Shown in pieces: positions 1-7,200 of a stretch of 7,695 bases of DNA. This DNA comes from Lachnospiraceae bacterium (GTDB lineage Bacteria > Bacillota > Clostridia > Lachnospirales > Lachnospiraceae). The position numbers and the translations under genes were made by a program. The notes below the pieces were generated by a model, which saw nothing but the letters and a program-made list of their open reading frames with translations, was not told the origin of the DNA and did no database searches. Within the stretch, counting starts at the first letter, position 1. Every line of letters starts with the position of its first letter. The DNA lies in assembly GCA_014804495.1 (NCBI GenBank), contig JAAUZS010000058.1, positions 1 through 7,695 on the forward strand. Direction: 5' to 3'.

Positions 1-846
1 ACCACGAAGCAGTGCACCGATGTTATCACCAGCCTGAGCTTCGTCAAGCAGCTTACGGAACATTTCGATACCAGTTACTACTGATTTCTGAGTTTCTTCC
101 TTAACACCAACGATTTCAACTTCATCAGACATATGAAGAGTACCACGCTCTACTCTACCTGTAGCAACAGTACCACGTCCTGTGATAGTGAATACATCTT
201 CGACAGGCATAAGGAAAGGCTTATCTGTATCACGCTGAGGATCCGGGATATAAGAATCAACTGTCTCCATCAGTTCCATGATCTTGTCGCCCCATTCTCC
301 ACTGGGCTCTTCAAGAGCCTTAAGAGCAGAACCTTTGATGATCGGGCAGTCTGTGAATTCATATTCTTCAAGCTGCTCTGTGATTTCCATCTCTACCAAT
401 TCAAGTAATTCAGGATCGTCTACCATATCACATTTGTTCATGAATACTACGATATAAGGTACACCTACCTGACGGGACAATAAGATATGCTCTTTTGTCT
501 GAGCCATAACACCGTCAGTAGCAGCAACAACGAGGATAGCGCCATCCATCTGAGCTGCACCTGTGATCATGTTCTTTACATAGTCAGCATGTCCAGGGCA
601 GTCAACGTGTGCATAGTGTCTCTTATCTGTCTCATACTCAACGTGAGCTGTAGAAATTGTGATACCTCTTTCTCTTTCTTCCGGAGCCTTATCGATATTA
701 TCAAAATCTGTAGCTACGTTACCTGCAACTCTTTCTGCCAATACTTTTGTAATAGCAGCTGTCAAAGTTGTTTTACCATGGTCTACGTGACCAATGGTAC
801 CAATATTACAATGGGGTTTTGTTCTTTCAAATTTAGCTTTAGCCAT
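1..846 (-). CDS. tuf: Elongation factor Tu, partial (3' end beyond left edge)
   Basis: EF-Tu is the cytoplasmic GTPase that carries aminoacyl-tRNA to the ribosomal A site. The 282 visible residues start at ATG (844-846) and give all of the G domain and the first part of domain II; the family usually has about 395-400 residues, so roughly 115 C-terminal residues lie outside the window. Visible motifs are the P-loop GHVDHGKT (residues 19-26), switch I RGITI (60-64), DCPGH (82-86, with the GTPase histidine H86), NKCD (137-140) and GSALK (172-176). Domain II begins around the [25 protein letters not shown] segment. The start is fixed by the conserved [13 protein letters not shown]-terminus and an AAGGAGGAC site 7 nt upstream. 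It follows fusA after 129 nt and has its own likely promoter there. The loop after NKCD is two residues shorter than in E. coli. Whether this is the only tuf copy cannot be seen. Confidence 0.98.
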   Translation of the reverse strand, partial: MAKAKFERTKPHCNIGTIGHVDHGKTTLTAAITKVLAERVAGNVATDFDNIDKAPEERERGITISTAHVEYETDKRHYAHVDCPGHADYVKNMITGAAQMDGAILVVAATDGVMAQTKEHILLSRQVGVPYIVVFMNKCDMVDDPELLELVEMEITEQLEEYEFTDCPIIKGSALKALEEPSGEWGDKIMELMETVDSYIPDPQRDTDKPFLMPVEDVFTITGRGTVATGRVERGTLHMSDEVEIVGVKEETQKSVVTGIEMFRKLLDEAQAGDNIGALLRG

Positions 847-853
847 TTCTAAA

Positions 854-862
854 GTCCTCCTT
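854..862 (-). promoter_or_regulatory. tuf ribosome binding site
   Basis: AAGGAGGAC on the minus strand, 7 nt before the tuf ATG. It is a strong Shine-Dalgarno match and fixes the start. Confidence 0.93.
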
Positions 863-916
863 AATTGATTTTCTTTCCTTAATTTTAATAAGTTTCATTT
901 AAATTAGCTATCTTTG

Positions 917-945
917 ATTATATTAAAGATTGCCAATATTTTCAA
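917..945 (-). promoter_or_regulatory. Sigma-A type promoter for tuf
   Basis: On the minus strand, TTGAAA (940-945) is followed after exactly 17 nt by a perfect TATAAT (917-922). This matches the housekeeping sigma-A consensus in 11 of 12 hexamer positions less one (TTGAAA against TTGACA). It lies in the fusA-tuf spacer, with the predicted transcript start near 909-911, giving a leader of about 65 nt. No terminator is visible between fusA and this site, so tuf would be served both by operon read-through and by this promoter. The rest of the spacer is AT-rich without other clear signals. An AT-rich dyad (ATCTTT at 910-915, AAAGAT at 925-930 on the plus strand) straddles the -10 box and is probably chance. 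The start site is inferred from spacing only. Confidence 0.8.
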
Positions 946-975
946 GCATTATTTAACTTTTCATAACAATACTTT

Positions 976-3093
976 TTACTTTGTTTTTGCAGCCAGAACT
1001 TTTTCCTGAACGTTCTTCGGTACCTGCTCGTATTTCTCAAAGAACATGGAATAATTACCGCGTCCCTGTGTCTTAGAACGTAAGTCTGTTGAATATCCGA
1101 ACATTTCAGCAAGCGGTACATAACCTTTTACCATCTTACCACCGCCGATATCTTCCATACCTTCAATACGTCCACGTCTTGAGTTGATATCTCCGATTAC
1201 ATCACCCATATATTCTTCAGGCATCGTAACTTCTACCTTCATAATAGGCTCAAGCAATACCGGATTAGCTTTCTTCATAGCTTCCTTGAAGCACATGGAA
1301 CCTGCAATATGGAATGCCATTTCAGAAGAATCGACTTCATGATAGGTTCCGTCATATACATTAGCATGAACACCAAGTACCGGATATCCGCCGAGAATAC
1401 CTGCTTTAGCAGCTTCTTCGATACCCTCGCCTACAGCAGGGATATATTCCTTAGGAATAGCGCCGCCCACTACAGATGATTCATACTTGAATGTCTCTTC
1501 GCCGTTCGGATCCATAGGCTCAAATTTAACTTTACAGTGTCCGTACTGTCCACGACCACCGGACTGCTTTGCATATTTGTATTCCTGATCAACAGGCTTG
1601 GTAAAGGTCTCTTTGTAAGCAACCTGAGGAGCGCCTACGTTTGCCTCTACCTTAAATTCACGAAGCAGACGGTCAACGATAATCTCCAGATGCAGCTCAC
1701 CCATACCTGCGATAATGGTCTGTCCTGTCTCCTGATCGGTATGAGCACGGAAGGTAGGATCTTCTTCTGCAAGTTTTGCAAGTGCTTCACCCATCTTGCC
1801 CTGTCCTGCTTTGGTCTTAGGCTCTATTGCAAGCTCAATAACCGGCTCCGGGAATTCCATGGATTCCAGAATAACAGGATGTTGTTCATCACAGATAGTA
1901 TCACCTGTAGTAGTCAGTTTAAAACCAACTGCTGCGGCGATATCACCGGAATACACTTTATCCAGCTCCGCTCTCTTATTTGCATGCATCTGTAAGATAC
2001 GACCAACACGTTCTTTCTTATCCTTAGTAGCATTCAATACATAAGAACCTGAGTTCATAGTACCTGAATAAACCCTGAAGAATGCAAGCTTACCAACAAA
2101 CGGGTCTGCCATAATCTTGAATGCAAGAGCTGAAAAAGGTTCATCGTCTGATGAATGTCTCTCAACTTCATTACCATCCAGGTCAGTTCCTTTAATAGCA
2201 GGTATATCTGTCGGTGCAGGCATATACTCAAGAATTGCATCCAAAAGCTTTTGAACGCCCCTGTTTCTGTACGCTGAACCACAGCATACCGGAATAGCGC
2301 GGCATTCGCAGGTAGCAAGTCTTAAAGCTTTCTTCATGTCTTCGACTTCCGGTACTTCTCCTTCGAGATAAACCATTGTCAAATCATCATCTAATTCACA
2401 GACTTTTTCAATAAGTTCGTCTCTGTATAATTCAGCCTGATCTTTCATATCATCGGGAATATCAATGATATCAATACTTTCGCCCTTATCATCATTATAG
2501 ATATAGGCTTTCATCTCAAATAAATCAATAATTCCTTTAAAATCATCCTCCTTACCGATCGGAATCTGGAGAATGATTGCATTTTTACCCAATCTGGTTC
2601 TAATCTGGTCTACAGCACCATAGAAATCAGCACCCAGGATATCCATCTTATTGATAAATGCCATCCTCGGTACATTGTAGGTGTCAGCCTGACGCCATAC
2701 ATTTTCAGATTGCGGTTCAACGCCGCCTTTAGCACAAAATACACCGACAGCGCCATCCAGCACACGAAGAGAACGCTCAACTTCAACAGTAAAGTCAACG
2801 TGTCCGGGAGTATCAATAATATTGATACGATGCTCTAATGCTCCCGGCTTAGGCTTGCAGTTTTCTTCTAAAGTCCAGTGGCACGTCGTAGCGGCTGATG
2901 TGATGGTAATACCTCTTTCCTGTTCTTGCTCCATCCAGTCCATGGTAGCAGTACCTTCGTGAGTATCACCAATCTTATAGTTTACGCCAGTGTAATAAAG
3001 GATACGCTCGGTCAATGTCGTCTTACCGGCATCGATATGAGCCATAATACCAATATTTCTGGTTCTCTCTAATGGATATTCTCTTCCAGCCAA
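976..3093 (-). CDS. fusA: Elongation factor G
   Basis: EF-G is the cytoplasmic GTPase that drives translocation of tRNAs and mRNA and, with RRF, ribosome recycling. The protein is complete at 705 residues (about 692 in Bacillus subtilis, 704 in E. coli). Motifs seen: P-loop AHIDAGKT (18-25), switch I RGITI (60-64), DTPGH (94-98) and NKMD (148-151); domain II follows from about residue 310. The domain IV tip motif [11 protein letters not shown] contains H585, the counterpart of E. coli H583, and domain V carries EPIMKVEV and [16 protein letters not shown] segments. The start codon is TTG (3091-3093). It is chosen because it gives the conserved [22 protein letters not shown]-terminus and sits 7 nt after AGGAGGA; the next Met (residue 17) would cut the first G-domain strand. 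It starts 17 nt after the rpsG stop, a tight operon link. Compared with Bacillus, about 12 extra residues sit between switch I and DTPGH. It ends with TAA. Confidence 0.98.
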   Translation of the reverse strand: MAGREYPLERTRNIGIMAHIDAGKTTLTERILYYTGVNYKIGDTHEGTATMDWMEQEQERGITITSAATTCHWTLEENCKPKPGALEHRINIIDTPGHVDFTVEVERSLRVLDGAVGVFCAKGGVEPQSENVWRQADTYNVPRMAFINKMDILGADFYGAVDQIRTRLGKNAIILQIPIGKEDDFKGIIDLFEMKAYIYNDDKGESIDIIDIPDDMKDQAELYRDELIEKVCELDDDLTMVYLEGEVPEVEDMKKALRLATCECRAIPVCCGSAYRNRGVQKLLDAILEYMPAPTDIPAIKGTDLDGNEVERHSSDDEPFSALAFKIMADPFVGKLAFFRVYSGTMNSGSYVLNATKDKKERVGRILQMHANKRAELDKVYSGDIAAAVGFKLTTTGDTICDEQHPVILESMEFPEPVIELAIEPKTKAGQGKMGEALAKLAEEDPTFRAHTDQETGQTIIAGMGELHLEIIVDRLLREFKVEANVGAPQVAYKETFTKPVDQEYKYAKQSGGRGQYGHCKVKFEPMDPNGEETFKYESSVVGGAIPKEYIPAVGEGIEEAAKAGILGGYPVLGVHANVYDGTYHEVDSSEMAFHIAGSMCFKEAMKKANPVLLEPIMKVEVTMPEEYMGDVIGDINSRRGRIEGMEDIGGGKMVKGYVPLAEMFGYSTDLRSKTQGRGNYSMFFEKYEQVPKNVQEKVLAAKTK

Positions 3094-3100
3094 GGTTTTT

Positions 3101-3107
3101 TCCTCCT
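3101..3107 (-). promoter_or_regulatory. fusA ribosome binding site
   Basis: AGGAGGA on the minus strand, 7 nt before the TTG start and entirely inside the 17-nt rpsG-fusA gap. It decides the start: no in-frame ATG or GTG lies between it and the conserved N-terminus. Confidence 0.92.
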
Positions 3108-3110
3108 GTC

Positions 3111-3581
3111 TTAGAAACGGTAGTGTGCAAACGCCTTGTTTGCCTCTGCCATCTTGTGCATATCTTCTTTTCTCTTCACGGCTGCGCCTGTGTTATTTGC
3201 AGCGTCAAGAATTTCGTTAGCAAGTCTTTCTTCCATTGTCTTCTCGCCTCTTTTACGTGAAAACATGGTCAGCCAGCGAAGTCCTAATGCCTGACGTCTG
3301 TCCGGACGGACTTCAATCGGTACCTGATAGGTAGCGCCGCCGATACGTCTTGCTTTTACTTCAAGAACAGGCATGATATTATTCATTGCCTCCTCGAATA
3401 CTTCAAGTGCCGGTTTGCCGGCTTTTTCTTCTACTCTTGTAAATGCCCCATATACAATTTTCTGAGCAACGCCCTTCTTACCATCCAACATTACGTTATT
3501 GATAAGCTTCGTAACTACCTTATCATTGTATAAAGGATCTGCTAATACATCTCTTTTTGATACATGTCCTTTACGTGGCAC
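3111..3581 (-). CDS. rpsG: 30S ribosomal protein S7
   Basis: S7 binds the 3' major domain of 16S rRNA, nucleates assembly of the 30S head and contacts mRNA and tRNA at the E site. The 156 residues match the usual bacterial length. Recognisable segments are [18 protein letters not shown] at the N-terminus, [32 protein letters not shown] and [15 protein letters not shown] in the middle, and [12 protein letters not shown] at the C-terminus. The start is GTG (3579-3581), supported by the conserved MPR(K/R) N-terminus and an AAGGAGGG site 7 nt upstream. It follows rpsL after a 153-nt spacer with a hairpin and precedes fusA by 17 nt. In E. coli S7 represses its own operon by binding the rpsL-rpsG spacer; whether that applies here is unknown. 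It ends with TAA. Confidence 0.98.
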   Translation of the reverse strand: MPRKGHVSKRDVLADPLYNDKVVTKLINNVMLDGKKGVAQKIVYGAFTRVEEKAGKPALEVFEEAMNNIMPVLEVKARRIGGATYQVPIEVRPDRRQALGLRWLTMFSRKRGEKTMEERLANEILDAANNTGAAVKRKEDMHKMAEANKAFAHYRF

Positions 3582-3588
3582 GGTTCTT

Positions 3589-3596
3589 CCCTCCTT
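3589..3596 (-). promoter_or_regulatory. rpsG ribosome binding site
   Basis: AAGGAGGG on the minus strand, 7 nt before the GTG start of rpsG. It supports the non-ATG start and lies 10 nt downstream of the 3607-3629 hairpin. Confidence 0.92.
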
Positions 3597-3606
3597 ATTA
3601 ATATTT

Positions 3607-3629
3607 GCAGCAATATATCATATTACTGC
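3607..3629 (-). promoter_or_regulatory. Hairpin in the rpsL-rpsG spacer, possible translational control element
   Basis: On the minus strand the arms GCAGTAATAT and ATATTGCTGC pair over 10 positions (nine Watson-Crick pairs and one G-U) around a 3-nt loop, GAT. No T-tract follows; the next bases lead straight into the rpsG ribosome binding site, so it is not an intrinsic terminator. Its position equals that of the S7 autoregulatory target in E. coli, but I see no clear sequence match to that target, and that mechanism is thought to be mainly gammaproteobacterial. Alternatives are an mRNA processing or stability element, or chance in AT-rich DNA. The rest of the 3582-3734 spacer shows no convincing promoter; an 8-bp palindrome CACATGTG lies at 3650-3657. 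Confidence 0.5.
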
Positions 3630-3734
3630 TTCAATAAATCATCGGTACTCACATGTGTCCTCTAATTCAATGTGTTCGTGCGGTTTTCTATATCTACTAA
3701 GAATCCCAACACTAAATTAGTTCTGTTTGTGGTC

Positions 3735-4154
3735 CTATTTTGAAGCTTTTGGTCTCTTAGCGCCATATTTGGAACGAGCCTGTTTTCTGTTAGCGACACC
3801 TGCTGTATCAAGCGTACCTCTGATAATATGGTATCTTGTACCAGGTAAGTCCTTTACCCTGCCGCCCCTGATTAACACAACGCTGTGCTCCTGAAGATTG
3901 TGACCTTCACCCGGAATATAGCTTGTAACTTCGATTCCGTTTGAAAGACGAACTCTGGCAATCTTTCTAAGAGCTGAGTTAGGCTTCTTAGGAGTTGCTG
4001 TCTTAACAGCCGTGCAAACACCTCTTTTCTGAGGAGAAGCCGTATTAATTGCTGTTTTGTGAAGAGAGTTATAACCCTTCTGCAAAGCAGGTGCTGTTGA
4101 CTTCTTAGTAGATGTCTGACGTCCTTTTCTGACTAACTGGTTAAATGTTGGCAT
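3735..4154 (-). CDS. rpsL: 30S ribosomal protein S12
   Basis: S12 lies at the decoding centre of the 30S subunit and helps set translational accuracy. The protein has 139 residues, the long Gram-positive form (about 138 in Bacillus, 124 in E. coli); the extra residues lie around 26-39, ahead of SPQKRGVCT (40-48). The [11 protein letters not shown] motif (54-64) contains K56 and K57, equivalent to E. coli K42/K43, and GGRVKDLPG (97-105) contains K101, equivalent to K87. All are the ordinary lysines, so no classical streptomycin-resistance substitution is seen. D102 corresponds to the aspartate that RimO modifies in E. coli. The tail is basic ([11 protein letters not shown]). The ATG start is fixed by the conserved [13 protein letters not shown]-terminus and an AGGAGGTGA site 6 nt upstream. 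It is the first gene after a strong promoter and so heads the str operon. Stop is TAG. Confidence 0.98.
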   Translation of the reverse strand: MPTFNQLVRKGRQTSTKKSTAPALQKGYNSLHKTAINTASPQKRGVCTAVKTATPKKPNSALRKIARVRLSNGIEVTSYIPGEGHNLQEHSVVLIRGGRVKDLPGTRYHIIRGTLDTAGVANRKQARSKYGAKRPKASK

Positions 4155-4160
4155 TCTTTT

Positions 4161-4169
4161 TCACCTCCT
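4161..4169 (-). promoter_or_regulatory. rpsL ribosome binding site
   Basis: AGGAGGTGA on the minus strand, 6 nt before the rpsL ATG. All nine bases complement the usual 3' end of 16S rRNA, the longest Shine-Dalgarno match in the window. Confidence 0.95.
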
Positions 4170-4179
4170 GTGAGTTTTT

Positions 4180-4210
4180 TGCGCACGAAAAAAACGCATT
4201 CGCGTGCACA
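4180..4210 (-). promoter_or_regulatory. 5'-end hairpin of the rpsL leader
   Basis: On the minus strand TGTGCACG (4203-4210) pairs with CGTGCGCA (4180-4187) over 8 positions, one of them a U-G, around a 15-nt loop holding the T7 tract. It would form almost at the 5' end of a transcript starting near 4211 and ends 10 nt before the Shine-Dalgarno. It shares bases 4203-4204 with the downstream arm of the larger repeat 4193-4241, so the two folds compete. A role in mRNA stability or in exposing the ribosome binding site is inference. Confidence 0.5.
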
Positions 4211-4241
4211 CTAAAATAGTATACTTTCCCGCGAATGCGTT
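4188..4241 (-). terminator. Likely rpoC intrinsic terminator enclosing the rpsL promoter
   Basis: A perfect 12-bp inverted repeat (arms 4230-4241 and 4193-4204, GC-rich core GCATTCGCG) with a 25-nt spacer. In the minus-strand direction the downstream arm runs directly into a T7 tract (4188-4194, of which two T lie in the stem). In RNA arriving from rpoC this is a stem plus U-tract, the form of a Rho-independent terminator, 56 nt after the rpoC stop. On the plus strand no T-tract follows the repeat, so it is one-directional. The long loop is unusual for a terminator. The upstream arm fills most of the -35/-10 spacer and the loop holds the -10 box. An operator dyad for a regulator is an alternative reading. 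Confidence 0.6.
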
Positions 4242-4246
4242 GTCAA
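4218..4246 (-). promoter_or_regulatory. Sigma-A type promoter of the str operon (rpsL promoter)
   Basis: On the minus strand a perfect -35 box TTGACA (4241-4246) and, after exactly 17 nt, TATACT (4218-4223). This is 11 of 12 consensus hexamer positions. The predicted start is G4211 (or A4212), giving a 57-58 nt leader before the rpsL ATG. A starting G would fit control by the initiating GTP level, as known for some Bacillus ribosomal promoters, but that is inference. It should drive rpsL, rpsG, fusA and, with its own promoter added, tuf. Confidence 0.88.
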
Positions 4247-4296
4247 TACATTTTTTCAATTATTTTATCAGGAATGAAATAATGTATATCGAATAT

Positions 4297-7200
4297 CTAA
4301 ATTGTAGTTTCCATAACCGGCGCTTCCTCACCAAGCTCTGCTTCCTCTATAGTATCTTCCATAATTTCATCATCCAGAGTCTCTTCTGAACCTTCGATTA
4401 AATCTTCGGGCTCAACAGATTCTGCTTCTTCGCTTTTCTCGGAACCATCATCAATGTTTAACTCATCACTTGCGGCAAGACGTGCAAGCAGATTTTCATC
4501 GGTATTTAATCTGGTATTACTGTATCGCTTCATACCGGTACCTGCAGGTATCAGCTTACCAATAATGACATTTTCTTTCAGTCCGATGAGCGGATCGATC
4601 TTGCCTTTGATTGCAGCTTCTGTCAATACCTTGGTAGTTTCCTGGAAAGATGCTGCCGACAGGAAGGAATTCGTTGCAAGAGCCGCCTTTGTAATACCAA
4701 GCATGATCTGCTTTCCTTCAGCAGGTTCTTTTCCTTCTTTTATTAATGCCTCATTACCATCTTCATATTCAAGTACATCTACCAGCGTGCCGGGCAGATA
4801 CTCTGTATCACCGCTGCTCTCAATCCGCACTTTCTTCAGCATCTGGCGCACAATAACTTCGATATGCTTATCAGCAATATCAACACCTTGCAGACGATAT
4901 ACTCTCTGTACCTCGCGAAGCATATAATCCTGTACCGCACGGATTCCTTTTATCTTCAAAAGGTCATGAGGGTTGACGCTACCTTCTGTCAGCTCATCGC
5001 CGGCCTCTAATACCGCGCCGTCTAAAATCTTAATTCTTGAACCGTAAGGAACCAGATAAGTTTTAGACTCGCCTGTCTCGTCATTGGTAATAACAATCTC
5101 ACGTTTCTTCTTAGTATCTTTTATTGTAGCAACTCCGCCAAATTCAGCAATAATTGCAAGTCCCTTGGGCTTACGCGCTTCAAACAGCTCCTCGACACGG
5201 GGAAGACCCTGTGTGATATCGTCACCGGCAACGCCACCCGTATGGAAGGTACGCATGGTAAGCTGTGTACCGGGTTCACCGATAGACTGTGCTGCAATGA
5301 TACCTACTGCTTCACCGACCTGAACAGCTTCTCCTGTTGCCATATTCGCACCATAACATTTTGCACAAATACCATTCTGGGAGCGGCATGTCAGAATCGT
5401 ACGAATCTTAACGCCCTCAATCGGTTCACCTTTCTCATCCACACCCACGCTTAATATCTTCTCCGCGCGGCTCGGAGTAATCATATGATTACTCTTAACG
5501 ATTACTTTGCCGTCCTTATCCTTAATTTCTTCACAGGCAAATCTGCCTGTAATTCTGTCTTTAAGACCTTCAATGGTCTCTTTTCCATCCATAAATGCTT
5601 TTACATACATTCCCGGAATTTCCGCGCGGTCTTCACAGCAGTCTGTTTCGCGGATGATCAGTTCCTGAGACACATCAACCATACGTCTTGTCAGATAACC
5701 GGAGTCAGCAGTACGCAGCGCTGTATCCGAAAGACCTTTACGCGCACCATGCGCAGACATAAAGTATTCCAAAACGTCAAGTCCTTCACGGAAGTTAGAC
5801 TTGATAGGCAGCTCAATAGTCCTACCTGTCGTATCAGCCATCAGACCACGCATACCCGCAAGCTGTTTAATCTGCTGATTGGAACCACGGGCGCCGGAAT
5901 CAGCCATCATAAAGATGTTGTTATACTGATCCAGACCATTCAAAAGAACATCTGTCAATTCTTTATCCGTCTCGTTCCATGTTTCAACAACAGCACGATA
6001 TCTCTCCTCTTCGGTAATAAGACCACGTCTGAAATTCAAAGAAATCTTATCAACCGTCTCCTGTGCCTCATCAAGCATTTTCTGTTTCTCGGCGGGCACC
6101 GTCATGTCGGAAATGGATACCGTCATGGCAGCTCTGGTAGAGTACTTGTATCCTGTAGATTTAATAAGATCAAGTACCTCGGCCGTTTTTACGGCACCAT
6201 GAATATTGATAACTTTTTCCAAAATCTGTTTCAACTGCTTCTTGCCTACATGGAAATCCACTTCCAGTTTCAGGAAGTTCTCAGGCTTGCTTCTGTCCAC
6301 AAATCCCAAGTCCTGAGGCAGTATTTCATTAAAGAGGAATCGTCCGAGTGTAGACTCCTCTACATTTGAAATAAGCTCTCCGTCAGCATTCACTTTTTGC
6401 ACCCTTACATGAATCCTGCTATGCAGAGTACATTCATTATTTTCATAAGCCAAAATCGCTTCGTTGATGTTCTTGAAGTATTTACCCTCACCAACGGCGC
6501 CTTCTCTTTCCTGTGTCAGATAGTAAATACCGAGTACCATATCCTGTGAGGGAACGGCTACCGGACCGCCATCCGAAGGTTTTAACAGGTTATTAGGTGA
6601 CAAAAGCAAGAATCTGCATTCCGCCTGCGCTTCCACTGACAAAGGCAGATGTACAGCCATCTGGTCACCATCAAAGTCAGCATTGAATGCCGTACATACA
6701 AGCGGATGAAGTTTAATTGCCTTACCTTCTACCAGAATAGGCTCAAATGCCTGAATTCCCAGTCTATGCAGAGTAGGAGCACGGTTAAGCATAACCGGAT
6801 GCTCGCTGATAACTTCTTCCAGGACATCCCAGACCTGCGTATCCAGTCTTTCAACCAGTTTCTTGGCATTTTTAATATTCTGTGAAATACCCTTCGCCAC
6901 AAGTTCTTTCATAACAAAAGGTTTAAACAGCTCGATTGCCATTTCCTTTGGCAGACCGCACTGATAAATTTTCAGTTCCGGACCTACTACGATAACGGAA
7001 CGACCGGAATAGTCAACACGCTTTCCGAGAAGATTCTGACGGAAACGGCCTGACTTTCCTTTTAACATATCTGACAAAGACTTTAACGCCCTGTTTCCGG
7101 GACCCGTAACCGGACGTCCTCTTCTGCCGTTATCAATCAAAGCGTCTACAGCTTCCTGCAGCATTCTCTTCTCATTACGAACGATAATATCAGGCGCTCC

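Noticed and set aside
487..852. A 121-codon plus-strand frame across the tuf start.
   Set aside because: It is antisense to the conserved EF-Tu G domain and runs over the tuf ribosome binding site region only by chance; the protein is Cys/Ser-rich with no family likeness.
910..930. A 6-bp AT-rich dyad across the tuf -10 box as a possible operator.
   Set aside because: Six A/T-rich pairs with a 9-nt spacer in a strongly AT-rich gap are expected by chance.
3582..3734. A possible internal promoter before rpsG (TATAGA and TATGAT hexamers).
   Set aside because: Neither has a usable -35 box at 16-18 nt, so no promoter is called.
4246..4287. An AT-only inverted repeat just after the rpoC stop (ATACATT and AATGTAT arms).
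   Set aside because: The arms have almost no G/C, two alternative AT pairings overlap, and no T-tract follows, so it is not a convincing terminator; the GC-rich repeat at 4193-4241 is a better one.
5485..6369. A 294-codon open frame on the plus strand, inside rpoC.
   Set aside because: It is antisense to highly conserved rpoC residues, has no recognisable domain, and its sequence is explained by the codon pattern of rpoC.
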